Shown piece after piece: positions 33,231 to 44,840 of a stretch of 64,000 nt of DNA. The position numbers and the translations under genes were made by a program. The stretch's first letter is position 1. Each line of letters begins with the position of its first letter. Below the pieces are notes generated by a model. It saw only the letters and a program-made list of their open reading frames with translations. It ran no database searches and was not told the DNA's origin. Source of the stretch: Theropithecus gelada (Eukaryota > Chordata > Mammalia > Primates > Cercopithecidae). The stretch spans positions 23,948,802 through 24,012,801 of the forward strand of contig NC_037689.1 in the NCBI RefSeq assembly GCF_003255815.1. The letters run 5' to 3'.

Positions 33231-34530
33231 ACCATTTTCATAATCATCACTATCACCACCAGCACCAACATCATCACCACCACCATCATCATTAACATCA
33301 TCACCATCACCACCATCATCACTACCATCATCACCATCACCATCACCATCATCATCACCATCACCATCATCACCATCACCATCACCATCATCACCATCAT
33401 CACCACCATCATCACCATCACCATCATCATCACCACCACCATCATTACCATCATCACCATCACCACCATTATCACCACCATCATCACCATCACCATCATC
33501 ATCACCACCATCATCACCATCACCATCACCATCATCATCACTACCACTGTCATCATTAACACCATCACCATTACTACCATCATCACCACCACCATCATCA
33601 TTAACATCATCACCATCACCACCATCATCACTACCATCATCACCATCACCATCACCATCATCATCACCATCACCATCATCACCATCACCATCACCATCAT
33701 CACCATCATCACCACCATCATCACCATCACCATCATCATCACCACCACCATCATTACCATCATCACCATCACCACCATTATCACCACCATCATCACCATC
33801 ACCATCATCATCACCACCATCATCACCATCACCATCACCATCATCATCACTACCACTGTCATCATTAACACCATCACCATTACTACCATCATCACCACCA
33901 CCATCATCATTAACATCATCACCATCACCACCATCATCACTACCATCATCACCATCACCATCATCATCACCATCACCATCATCACCACCACCATCATCAT
34001 CATCACCATCACCATCATCACCACCATCATCACCATCACCATCACCATCATCACCACCATCATCTTAACACCATCACCATTACTACCATCATCACCATCA
34101 CCATCATCATTACCATCATCATCATCATCACCATCACCACCATCATCACCATCATTATCACCACCATCATTATCACATATCATCATTATCATTACTATCA
34201 CCACCATCGTTATCACCACCACCATCATCACCATCACCATCATCATCACCACCATCATCACCATCACCATCACCATCATCACCACCACCATCATCACCAT
34301 CACCATCATCATCACCACCACTATCATTAACACCATCACCATCACTACCATCATCACCATCATCACCACCACCATCATCATTAACATCATCACCATCACC
34401 ACCATCATCATCACCACCACCATCATTAACATCATCACTATCACCATCACCATCACTACCATCATCATCATCACCATCACCATCATCACCACCATCATGA
34501 CCAGGATAATTATCACTATCATCATCACCA
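33231..34530 (+). repeat. (ATC/ACC)n trinucleotide array with 309-bp higher-order repeat
   Basis: About 1.3 kb of atc, acc and att triplets. The rare landmark attaacatca occurs at 33291, 33600 and 33909: exactly 309 bp apart, with intervening sequence that appears near identical between the first two units. Rarer words such as ctaccactgtcatc repeat once per unit. The 450-codon Met/Val-rich minus frame is due to the triplet period. Confidence 0.96.
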
Positions 34531-35729
34531 TCCCAGAGGAATGTGTTAGTTGCTACCTTTACATGACATTACAGCAGTCACATTCCTCACAGGAAAATAA
34601 TCGGTGAAGAGACGTATGAATTTGAAATAAGGCTAACTAATGTAGGCAAAGTTTCCTTTCCTGCAGGACATTTTCTTCAGGTAGTGAAAGAAGGAGGTAT
34701 AACAGAAGGTATTTGCTTATTAGAATTCACGTAATTCAGATTCAGACAAAACAGATTGCAAAAAAAGGGGGAACCAACTGTAAAGGAATTCCTGTTCCCC
34801 TGGAATTCCTTTACAGTTGGTTCAGACAAAACAGATTGCAAAAAAAGGGGGAACCATTGTAAAGGAATTCCTGTTCCCCTGGAATTCCTTTACAATGCTA
34901 GGACTGTGTGTTCCTTACAGAGAATGAAGAGAAAATTGATTCTCTCTGACTTGCATTTCCTTAAGGGAGGTGTCGTTTCTTTGTGCCTGTGTGTCCACAT
35001 GCTAAAGTTACCTATATAATGCAATTGATTTTATTGAGAAAAGACATTAAAAATCAGCATTTTAAATATGCAAATCCAGCTATAAGAAGAATAGAGGGGT
35101 AGGGTGACCACTGCAGCTTATGTGATAAAGTTACAACGTGACTGAAGAACTTCATATTTTATATTGCCTTGAGGAATATTTTAATCAATACAAAGCACCA
35201 GCTACAATATTGCCTGTGAACATGTCTGATGAATGCTCTTTGCAGAATCAAGTCTGTGAAGTCACAAAGGCAATTTCAGATAATATTTCTTACCAGAAGT
35301 GTTATTACCAAGTGACAAAGATATCAATGAAATGAATATGAACATGAATTAACTCACTTCTTGATAGAGTCAGAGAAAAAGGCTATGCTCTCAGTTTGTG
35401 CAAAAGTTGCAAAAATTCATCTCAAGAGAAAAGTCTTAAAAGTTAGAAAAATATCATGTCCAAGGTCAAACAGACAGCTGTGATTAGGTTATCCCAACAT
35501 GCAGTTTGACAATTATGTTCAATGAAATACAGTTACAACACAGGATACAGATTTAATGAATCTTCCCCATGTCGCAGTGAAAAAAGCATTATTTTAGGGA
35601 AATGAACACAAATGTGACAGTCAGTGTCAGCAGACAGCTGGCATCCTTAGGGAGCCCATACATTTCTCTGTGCATCAACTCCAAAAATCTGTGATTCTAT
35701 GTAATCACAACTATGATGGATAATAGAGT
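34531..35729. other. Single-copy AT-rich DNA with tandem palindromes
   Basis: Mostly unique. Holds the palindrome pair at 34741-34897. Short open frames only. Confidence 0.45.
34741..34897. repeat. Two tandem perfect palindromes (80-bp period)
   Basis: The first hairpin has 22-bp arms (34771-34792 with 34802-34823) and the 9-nt loop tgttcccct. The second has 17-bp arms (34855-34871 with 34881-34897) and the same loop. A 36-bp direct repeat starting ttcagacaaaacagattgc precedes each arm (34741 and 34821). The arms differ between copies, yet each is internally perfect. Confidence 0.96.
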
Positions 35730-36770
35730 AGCAATCATAACCATTTTCATCATCATTACTATCACCATGATCACCACCATCATCACTGCCATCACCATAT
35801 TAATTATCACCATCATCACCATCAGTACCATCATCATCACCATGGTCACCATCTCCATCATCACTACCACCATCATCATCATCCCTATCACCATAATCAC
35901 CATCATCTCATCACCATCATCATCACTATCATCACCACCACCATCAGCAGCAGCAGCATCATCATCACCATCATTATCATTTCTGTCACCACCATCGTCA
36001 CCACCGTCACCATCATCACCATCAGCAGCAGCAGCAGCATCACCATCACCATCATTATTTCTATCACCACCACCATCACCATCACCATCATCACCATCAT
36101 CATCACTATCATCACCATCAACACCATCAGCAGCAGCATCACCACCATCATCATCATCATCATTTCTATCACCACTACCATTATCATCACCATCATGACC
36201 ATCACCACCATCATCATCACCATCATCATTATCATTTCTATCATCCCATCATCATCATCATTATCATCACCATCGCCATCATCTTCATCAACACCAACAT
36301 CATCATCATCATCACTATCATCACCATCACCATCAGCAGCAGCATCACCATCATCACCATCATTATCATTTCTATCATCATCACCATCATCATCACCACC
36401 ATCACCATCAGCAGCAGCAGCAGCAGCATCACCACCATCATCATCACCATCATTATTTCTATCACCACCACCACTATCATCATCATGACCATCACCACCA
36501 TCATCATCACCATCATCGTTATCACCATCCCCATCATCATTATCATTTCTATCACCCTATCATCATCATCACCATCACCATCATCATGATCATCACCATC
36601 ATCATCATCGTCATCACCATCATCACAGTCACTATTACATCACCATCACCATAATTGTCACCATCATCACCATTACCACTGTCATCATCACTACCACCAT
36701 CATCACAACCATCATCACCATCAGAATCACCATTATCATCAACATCATCATCGTGGCAGCTGTCATTCAT
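35730..36770 (+). repeat. Second (ATC/ACC)n array with CAG runs
   Basis: About 1 kb of atc, acc and att triplets, with interspersed (CAG)3-6 runs; the longest is (CAG)6 at about 36409-36426. The word catttctatca recurs at irregular spacing. Its left edge matches that of the first array (agcaatcat...accattttcat). Confidence 0.95.
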
Positions 36771-37872
36771 TGAGATCCCACAATGCACAAAATGTTTTCC
36801 AGTATTTTATTCTTTTGGCCAGTACTTTTTATATCCCTGTGATGTTCCATGGACCTTGGTGAGGCTGGGGAAATCAGTGACACAGTTAACCAATGGTACA
36901 ATGTGTGAGGTCCCAAGGAAGCAAGGAGTTGTAGGCACCTGGCTTCAGGACAACTGCTTTACAGTATGCTATAAAAGTTGAGAAGACTAGCATGAAAGGG
37001 ACTTGGAAGGTCAGGAGGCAGAGGAGGGGAAGAATGCTCAAGAACCAGGGACCATGTGTCCAAAGTTACAGCAAAGAGGTGGAGGCATGAAAGGCATTCT
37101 GCCCGTATGAGTTTAAGCAGGTAAGACAATAGTATGACTAGGCAGGATCTCTCTGACTGCAGTGTAGACAATCCAGGGAGGGAAACCTGGAAGCCGAGAG
37201 ACTAGCCAGGAAGTAGTGTTATGAAGCAGGTAAGGGACAGGTGTGACCTGCTGTAGGAGGTGATGCAGAAAATGAAGGAATGTTTTTGATAAGCATGTAG
37301 GTGGTCTACAAAGCTCTCAGTTACCACCAGGGAGAGGAATGCCAAGGTGGAGAAGATCATCTCAGGCACTCTAGGATCAACTCCAGGCAGCTAAGAGGAT
37401 GGTGGCACCACTGACATACACAGAGAGGAGGAAAATGTCAACTACATTTCTGGACTTGCTGCGGAAGCAGAGAGGTCTAGGAGGCAGGAGTTTGGAGACA
37501 AATATCTCAGTGAGAACTAGCAAGGTGGAGTTTTGGAGAACATGGACGTGGTTGCAAGATCCAGGGAAAGGTGTATAGTAGGAGATGCTAGGAGGAAATG
37601 CTGAGGAAAGGCAGCATAAAAGAAACAGTCAAGAGGAACCCACACAGGAGGGTGGGTCTTGGAGAAAGCAAACCCAGAGGGTGAAACCTCGTGGGAGATG
37701 ATGAAATTGAATCTTTCAAGACAGCTGCTTAAAGGACACTTTTTAAGAGTGTTGATCATAATTTTGCTCACTCAGATAAGTGGATGATTATTTGGTTAAT
37801 TCCTCACTTCAGCTGGAATATAAATTCCACACAGGCAAGAAGCAAGCTTATTTGGTTGTATTTTTAAAATAT
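36771..37872. other. Single-copy or very old repeat DNA
   Basis: Purine-rich stretch at 37000-37700, resembling an old dispersed repeat, but I could not assign a family. No gene recognised. Confidence 0.4.
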
Positions 37873-37880
37873 ACATTTGC

Positions 37881-38010
37881 TGCGCACCGGTAGTCCCGGG
37901 TACTTGGGACGCTGAGGCAGGAGAATCGCTTGAGCTGGAAGGCAGAGGTTGTAGTGAGCCGAGATTGTGCCACTGCACTCCAGTCTGGCAAAAGAGCAAT
38001 ACTCCATCTC
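37881..38010 (+). mobile_element. 5'-truncated Alu with (TG)n tail
   Basis: Only the right-hand part of an Alu. The word acatttgct flanks it (about 37873 and 38075), so the (TG)n tract between sits in place of the A tail. Confidence 0.85.
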
Positions 38011-38065
<55 letters not shown>

Positions 38066-38068
38066 CAC
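38011..38068 (+). repeat. (TG)n microsatellite
   Basis: About 20 tg repeats after a short at tract. Probably length-polymorphic and Z-DNA-prone. Confidence 0.95.
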
Positions 38069-38100
38069 ACAGACACATTTGCTAAGCGCCCAAGTGCCTT

Positions 38101-38126
38101 CATCACCATCACCATCATCATCATCT
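38101..38126 (+). repeat. Short (ATC/ACC)n tract
   Basis: Same triplet mix as the arrays at 33 and 36 kb, immediately followed by a 25-bp word also found at 35595-35619. Confidence 0.85.
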
Positions 38127-38789
38127 AGGGAAATGAACACAAATGTGACACTGGAAATTCACATTTGAATTTGGAAATTCATCCATGAATCGGCCAGAGG
38201 GTTGTGGTGGTGGTGGCTGGTGATGGTCATGGTTGCTTTAAAAGATGCATGCTTTATCATGGTTTATGAGAGAATCATCAAGAATGGAAAGAATGTAGCA
38301 CACGGACCATAATTCTAATTCCATAGCCACAGCAGGCATCACTAATTGATGACTATCCCTTGCTGCAGGATCATTCTTATCTCAGGGTGCTGGCAGCCAG
38401 AACCAATCAATCAGCCTTAGGAGGGAAAATCCATTTGTCGTCCATTCAATGTGTGATTTGGGTGTAGAGCATCTCCTGCACTGCAGCTGCTGCTATGAGA
38501 TTAATTCCTTTAGAGGTTTACTGATTAATGGATGTTGAATTATCCCAAATGCTTCCCTGTTACCCACTGAGAAGTATCCTTTGGTCTACATGTGGATGAG
38601 ATGTAACTGAGTCAGGGGAAATTTTTTTTTTTAACCCGGAAGTCTATTCAGAGGATAAAATTAAGCTAGATTTTCTTTATTTAGGTTGATAAGTAAAACC
38701 AGTCGATGATGCTTCTTTGAAAAGTGTTCATTTGGGAATAAAACGGTATTTAACTCAGACACAGTTTGGTGGCTCTGGTCACTTTGAAG
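38127..38789. other. Single-copy AT-rich DNA
   Basis: A (GGT)n stretch lies at about 38203-38220. No gene recognised. Confidence 0.4.
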
Positions 38790-39005
38790 AGTTTTTTGGA
38801 TAAATGGCCAAATACTACACATCTCAGAATTTGTGGGCCACAGGGTCTCTGTTGGAACTCTTCAAAACCGTGTACCTAGGGCAAAAACAGTCACAGGCAA
38901 TGAGTAAATGAATGTATATGGCTGTGTTTCAAGAAAACTTTAATAAGAAAAACAAGTCAAGGGTCAGATGTGTTCCAGGGTCAACAGTTTCCAGACTCTT
39001 GGTCT
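38790..39005 (+). mobile_element. Old hAT-type DNA transposon (MER58-like, tentative)
   Basis: Words tttgtgggccacagggtctctg and ggctgtgtttcaagaaaacttt match a common non-autonomous hAT-Charlie element. The family number is from memory and uncertain. Confidence 0.55.
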
Positions 39006-39059
39006 AGATTGTCCTTGATGGTTTGGAAAAAGTAGATAGATAATCAATAATTCTTTTAT

Positions 39060-39395
39060 TTATTGATTTATTTAGTGTGTGTGTGAGAGAGACAGACAGA
39101 AAGAGAGAGACAGAGAGATACAGTTTTGCTCTGTCCCCAGGCTGGAGTGCAGTGGCATGATCTCAGCTCACTGCAACCTCCATCTCCCGGGTTCAAGCGA
39201 TTCTCCTGCCTCAGCCTCCTGAGTAGCTGGGATTACAGGCCTGTGCCACCACACCCAGCTGATTTTTGTATTTTTAGTAGAGACAGGGTCTTACCATGTT
39301 GGCCAGGCTGGTCTCGAACTCCAGACCTCAGGTGATCCGCCCAACTCAGCCTCCCAAAATGCTGGAATTACAGGCATGAGCCCCTGCACCCGGCC
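39060..39395 (-). mobile_element. Alu SINE with simple-repeat tail
   Basis: Antisense Alu. The tail region is a ttta/tg/ga mixture (39055-39119). Flanking near-repeat agata(a/t)tc(a/g)ataattc suggests a 16-bp target duplication. Confidence 0.9.
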
Positions 39396-39411
39396 AGATA
39401 TTCGATAATTC

Positions 39412-40179
39412 ATCAGGAACATTTGGTGGAAACTTCTGACGGCTGAAATTTCAGCATGTTATTTTATTTGTGATCTGTAATTCCGTTTGCATTAATTTAG
39501 CAAAATTCTAATTTTTTGCAATAAGTCATCCTTTCATCCTTTGCCCAGGAGGAGGTAATCAAATATATTAGTTGAGAGTTAAGAATAAATTACTTTTTTT
39601 GTGAAAGTTTAAATCATATTTTTATTACATGTTATTTCCTCTTTCTTGTTCCAATTCATGCTAATCTGTTCGTGCTTCTTTTGCATGTGGAATGAAGGAT
39701 TAGTAACTGGTGGAATATGATTCTTTCATTTTTCTTAAGAAAACTATTATTGATGGGGTGTTTTTGCTTCTTCACTACTTTCCTTTTGTATTTATTTCTG
39801 CACAATGTCATTATTTTCATATTCTTGCTTCCTAATTTTACTTGATTTCTTAGGGGCCCGGTCATCATTTGCTTTTTCATTTCTTACTAGCGCAAGAACT
39901 TAAGAGTGATACAAATCTTCAGAATATTTTGGTTGCATTCTGCAGACAGTGACACCTTCCATTTCCATGGATATTATTTACAAAACATTTTTGTCACCTG
40001 CTATGAATTGTCAACCTGCCCTCATGCTTTAAAAGGACATTTTTTGAAATCAACCTGAGTTTGGGCACTGGGAAATTGCATACTTAATAAAATTAAACAT
40101 TAAAAAAGAGGGTCTTTCTGCTTCACGATCAACTGAGGCAGCAGGGTGATAGATGGAGGGGATAAGGGATGGACCCTGT
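39412..40179. other. Single-copy AT-rich DNA
   Basis: No repeat or gene recognised. Open frames are short. Confidence 0.4.
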
Positions 40180-40184
40180 ATTGG

Positions 40185-40622
40185 TTAGGGTTCTCTAGAG
40201 GGACAGAACTAACAGGATAGATATACATAAAGGGGCATTTATTCAGTATTAACTCACGCAATCACAAGGTCCCACAACAGACTGTCTGCAGGCTGAGGGG
40301 CAAGGAAGCCAGCCCAAGTGCCAAAGCTCAAGTACTTGGAGTCCAATTTTCGAGGGCAGGAAGGATGCAGCACGGGAGAAAGATGCAGTCTGGGAGGCTA
40401 GGCCAGTCCAGTCTTTTCACGTTTTTCTGCCTGCTTATATTCTAGCCTCACTGGTCCGCTGATGAGATGGTCCCCGCCCAGATGATTAAGGGTGGGTCTG
40501 CCTTTCCCAGCCCACTGACTCAAATGTTAACATCCTTTGGCAACACCCTCACACACACACCCAGGATCAATACTTTGCATCCTTCAATCCAATCAAGTTA
40601 ACACGACGTATTAATCATCACG
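40185..40622. mobile_element. LTR-like dispersed repeat, family not assigned
   Basis: Starts ttagggttctctagaggg and ends near aatccaatcaagttaacac, with atcacaaggtcccacaac and ttgggtgggtctgcc-like words between. I recognise it as a frequent human interspersed repeat of LTR type but cannot name the subfamily. No coding capacity. Confidence 0.55.
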
Positions 40623-41127
40623 GAACCCATTCCAAGGGCAGAAGTTTATAGAGGACACAGGGCCTCAGCCAGCTCCACAGTGTGCAGGGATCAGATAACA
40701 AGGGTGAATTTCTGTACAGCAGGAGGAAAAAAAAAAATTTCTGTACTCTGAGCTTCCACCCTCCCCTGCAAAAAAAAAAACAGGATTCCCCCAGGTACCC
40801 CCAGAACCTAAATCTTGTTCTGTGCCAGGGAGGTATAGAGTACAGGAGCCCGGCTCACTCCTGGGGAAGGAAACCACTGCTCATAGCTGCAGAAGAGCTG
40901 TGGTTCTGTGGGGGCCGATCAGCCTCAGGGCTCGTGGGGACAATGAGGGCAGAGAAAACAGGAGAAGCAGGAGAAGGGAGTGGCATGGGTTGTCCTTGGT
41001 CTGACTCAAAGGAACCATTGGGAGCACTGAGGGAGGGAACCCCGTGGCAAGACGCTGAGATGACGCAAGCTTTCTGGGGGTTACAGAAAAGTTTTCAGGT
41101 GGCCCCCTGGAAAGGAGCATTGGTTGT
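40623..41127. other. Single-copy DNA with two A-runs
   Basis: A-runs at about 40728 and 40770. The 151-codon plus frame 40682-41137 has no recognisable domain and runs into the next LTR. Confidence 0.4.
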
Positions 41128-42215
41128 TCTGGGCTGAATTTTGTCCCCCCCAAATTCATACATGGAGGTCCTCACCCCTAGGACTTCAGAATGTGACTGT
41201 AATTGGAGATGGGGTCTTTAAAGAGGCAATTAAGGTAAAAGGAGATTCCGGGAGGTGGGGGAGAGCCTGAGTCAATGGGACTGGCTCCTTATAAGAAGAG
41301 GAGATGAGGGCACAGACACACACAGAGGGACGAGCCTGTGAGGACACAGGGAGAAGACGGGATCTCCAAGTCCAGGAGAGAGACCTCAGGAGGAACCAGC
41401 CTTGCCCATACCCTGATCTCAGACGTCCAGTCTCCAGGACTGTGGGAGAATCAATGTCTGTTGTTTACAATCCACCCAATCTACGGTATTCTGTGATAGC
41501 AGCCTGAGATGGACTGACATCCCATAAGAAGAGGGGATGAGGACACAGACACACACAGAGGGACAACCCTGTGAGGACTCAGGAATTTCCTGATGGCGTC
41601 TCCAAGCCCAGGAGAGAGGCCTCAGGAGGAACCAGCCCTGCCCATACTCTGATCTCAGACGTCCAGTCTCCAGGACTGTGGGAGAATCAATGTCTGTTGT
41701 TTATAAGCCGCCCAGTCTATGGTATTCTGTGATAGCAGCCTGAGATGGACTGACATCCCATAAGAAGAGGAGATGAGGACACAGACACACAGGGACGAGC
41801 CTGTGAGGACACAGGGAGAAGACGGCATCTCCAAGCCCAGGTGAGAAATCTCAGGAGGAACCAGCCTTGCCCATACCCTGATCTCAGACGTCCAGTCTCC
41901 AGGACTGTGGGAGAATCAATGTCTGTTGTTTACAATCCACCCAGTCTATGGTATTCTGTGACAGCAGCCTGAGATGGACTAAGACGTCTCATAAGAAGAG
42001 GAGACGGGGACACAGACACACACAGAGGGACGACCCTGTGAGGACACAGGGAGAAGACGGTGTCTCCAAGCTAAGGAGAAAGCAAGCCTACCGACACGGT
42101 GACCTGACACATGTAGCCTCTACAACTCTGAGAGAATAAATATCTCTTGTTTAAGCCGCCTGGTCAGGAGGACTCTGTAACAATCGGCAACCCAATAAGA
42201 TGAATACCGGGACCA
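41128..42215 (+). mobile_element. MLT1-type LTR with 3' half in four tandem copies
   Basis: Starts tgttctgggctgaattttg and continues agaatgtgactgtaattgg, agatggggtctttaaag. From ataagaagagg onward the LTR is repeated: starts at 41291, 41524, 41760 and 41991 (233, 236, 231 bp). Each copy has cacagacacac, ctcaggaggaacc, and aatcaatgtctgttgttt (weaker in the last). Ends near 42215. Confidence 0.88.
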
Positions 42216-42920
42216 GAGCATTAGAAGCACCGTAGGTGGTCTCTGGCAGCCACGCTTCTGCTATGAGAATCAGCTCTAACCATCTGTTACCGGGACATGG
42301 GGCAACCAGCCAGGTAGGGGTCACCTGGTCTCCTTCCTCCTCTCTCTCACCTGGACCCAGGTGGGTGCTCCAAGGGCAGCTCATGGCGGAAGAGAGGAAA
42401 AGGAGTATGAGAGGACGCCTACCCCTGCCGCATCCCAGGACTGGGCCAGAGGCAGCAGAAATCTCCCTTCTGAAAGGGGAAGATGACGTGAGCTCCGGCC
42501 CTGGCCTAAGTCTCTGAATCCAGACTCTGTTTTGTGATGAAAGTGATGGCGGTAACCTGGGAGGGGGTGGGTAGGTAGGTTCAGTGTCCACCTCTGTTTC
42601 CAGCCAGGAGCTTGGGAGAGGGAGACAGCACACGGATGACACCCCACGGGCTGTGTGCTTGTGTGTGCTTGGCGTGCTGGACACAGGCGCGTCGCAGTCT
42701 TTCTTGAGCTAAAACATGGGTACTTTTATCGCCTCATGAGTGTGTTACCAGTTGACACACATGAGTCCCTCACTCACCAACGCTGCTGCGTAAGGATACC
42801 CCACAGATAAATCTTCTCAGGCCTCGTGTTTTATTTATTCCTCTCTCTATCTCCCTGATCTGGCCTTTTCCGATTCAGATCCAGCTGGGTTGTTGAGCAT
42901 CTCCAATTTAAGGGCAATTA
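42216..42920. other. Single-copy DNA, no gene established
   Basis: The 177-codon minus frame 42151-42684 starts inside the LTR and shows no domain, signal peptide or homolog I recognise, so it is not called. Confidence 0.45.
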
Positions 42921-42923
42921 CTT

Positions 42924-42954
<31 letters not shown>

Positions 42955-43210
42955 GAGATGGAGTCTCGCTGTGTCACCCAGGCTGGAGTGCAGTGGCATG
43001 AGCTCGGCTCACTGAAACCTCCGCCTCAGCCTCCTGAGGAGCTGGGATTACAGGCGCCCGCCACCACGCCCGGCTAATTTTTGTATTTTTAGTAGAGACG
43101 GAGTTTCGCCATGTTGGCCATGGTGGTCTCGAACTCCCGACCTCAAGTGATCCACCCGCCTCAGCCTCCCAGATTGCTGGGATTACAGGCATGAGCCACC
43201 ATGCCCGGCC
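42921..43210 (-). mobile_element. Alu SINE with (TTTA)n tail
   Basis: Antisense Alu with eight ttta repeats as tail and a deletion in the right monomer (aacctccgcctcagcc). Confidence 0.92.
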
Positions 43211-43211
43211 T

Positions 43212-43636
43212 CATTTTTAAAATAATTTTTAATTGTGGAAAAACACACATAACATAAAGTTTAGCATTTTAACCTTTTTTTTTTTTTTTTTTTTTTGAGA
43301 CAGATTCTCACTCTTGTCACCCAGGCTGGAGTGCAGTGGCACGATCTCGGCTCACTACAACCTCTGCCTCCCAGGTTCAAGCGATTCTCCCGCTCAGCCT
43401 CCCAAATAGCTCGGATTACAGGCGCCCGCCACCACGATCGGCTAATTTTGTATTTTTAGTAGACAGGAGGTTTCTCCATGTTGGTCAGGCTGGTCTCAAA
43501 CTCCTGACCTCAGGTGATCCACCCGCCTCGGCCTCCCAAAGTGCTGGCGTGAGTCACCATGCCCAGCTGCATTTTTAAAAAATAATTTTTAATTGTGGAA
43601 AAATACACATCACATAAAGTTGAGCATTTTAACCAT
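43212..43636 (-). repeat. Duplicated 60-bp L1 segment flanking an Alu
   Basis: The segment catttttaa...aataatttttaattgtgg...gcattttaacc occurs at 43212-43275 and 43570-43636 (offset about 360), with an Alu between. Each copy is preceded by an Alu head, so the unit Alu plus 60 bp looks tandemly duplicated. Confidence 0.9.
43276..43568 (-). mobile_element. Alu SINE
   Basis: Antisense Alu with a 22-bp T-run. It lacks the gggattacagg box near its head. Confidence 0.92.
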
Positions 43637-44190
43637 GTTTACATGCACAGTAAAGTGGTATTAAATACATTCATATTGTTATGCGGCCATCACCACCGTG
43701 CATCTCCAAAATATTTTCATCCTGCCAAATGGAAACTATGTTCCCATTAAACATGAACTCCCTACCTCCTCCTCACTCAACCCCTGTAACTACCCCATTC
43801 TACTTTCTGTCTCTAAGAATTTAAAGGTACTCCGTGTACCTCCTAGGAGTGGAATCCTACAGTGTTTGTCCTTTTGGGATTGGTTTATTTCACTTAGCAT
43901 TAATAACCTCAAGGTTAGCCCACACTGCAGCATGCATCTGAATATCCTTCCTTTTTATGACTGCGTAATATTCCACCATTTGGGTACATTTTGCTTATCC
44001 ATTTGCCGGTGGAGGGACACAATTTCTCTCTACCTTTTGGTTATTGTAAATAATGCTGCTACTGTGAACGTGGTTTGGGCAAATATCTGTTGGAGACCCT
44101 GTTTCCAATTCTTTGGGGTATATACCCAGCAGTGGCAACTGCTGGTGCCATCTGTTCTTACTTTTTATTTCGTGGAATGCTGTTTTATTG
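43569..44190 (-). mobile_element. L1 ORF2 fragment
   Basis: Reverse-strand L1: gcggccatcaccaccgtgc, taatattccaccatttggg, ttattgtaaataatgctgc, ggggtatatacccagc. Broken frame; 5'-truncated. Confidence 0.85.
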
Positions 44191-44582
44191 GGGACCCATG
44201 AATTTGGCAGGCGTAATCTATCCTCGGGCAGTCAGTGAACTCCAATTATAAAGAAACTCTCCAGGTGGTCCCTCCTTAAAAGTCAGGTTCCTTCAAGACA
44301 GAATATAAGTGGCCTGCCCTCAGTCAGAAGGCATGCACGAAGGCATAACCCAAGAATTTAAGACGCAGCCAAGAGCCCTTTCCCGTGAGGAGTCACGGGT
44401 AGGAATTCTCAGGCAGGCAGGGGACTGGGGGTAAAAATCAATCCACCTAGGGATGGAATCCCGCCAAGTAAGACAGGAATGTACAAGGCAGCAGACACAG
44501 GGGTCACGCCCAAAAATGCAAAGGCTGATGTGAGAAACCTGCCCCAAAGCACCCAACCTGTCTTAAGTGAAATTGAAGAGGA
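44191..44582. other. Single-copy DNA
   Basis: No repeat or gene recognised. Confidence 0.4.
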
Positions 44583-44840
44583 CTCCTGTGATACCAGCAC
44601 TTTGGGAAGCCAAGGTGGGCAGATCACCTGAGATCAGGAGTTCGAGACCAGCCTGACCAACATGGTGAAACCCCGTCTCTACTAAAAATACAAAAATTAG
44701 CCGGCTGTGGTGGCACATACCTGTAATCCCAGCTACTGGGGAGACTGAGGCAGGAGAATTGCTTGAATCCAGGAGACCGAGATCGCGCCACTGCACTCCA
44801 GCCTGGGTGACAGAGCGAGACTCTGTCTCAAAAAAAAAAG
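44583..44840 (+). mobile_element. 5'-truncated Alu SINE
   Basis: Starts within the left monomer (actcctgtgataccagc). Part of the right monomer is also missing. Confidence 0.9.

Noticed and set aside
33179..34531. 450-codon Met/Val-rich minus-strand frame
   Set aside because: Produced by the triplet period of the ATC array. The same effect appears at 35713-36555 on both strands.
36409..36426. Pathogenic-type CAG expansion
   Set aside because: Only six CAGs in a mixed ATC/ACC array, with no gene context.
35595..38150. A large segmental duplication spanning both 25-bp matches
   Set aside because: Beyond the 25-bp word and the ATC tract the flanks do not align by eye. Only the short match is reported.
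40682..41137. 151-codon plus-strand frame
   Set aside because: Crosses A-runs and enters the MLT1 LTR. No domain recognised.
42151..42684. 177-codon minus-strand frame
   Set aside because: Begins in an LTR, has no recognisable domain, and lacks splice or promoter evidence. A chance frame in GC-rich DNA is likely.
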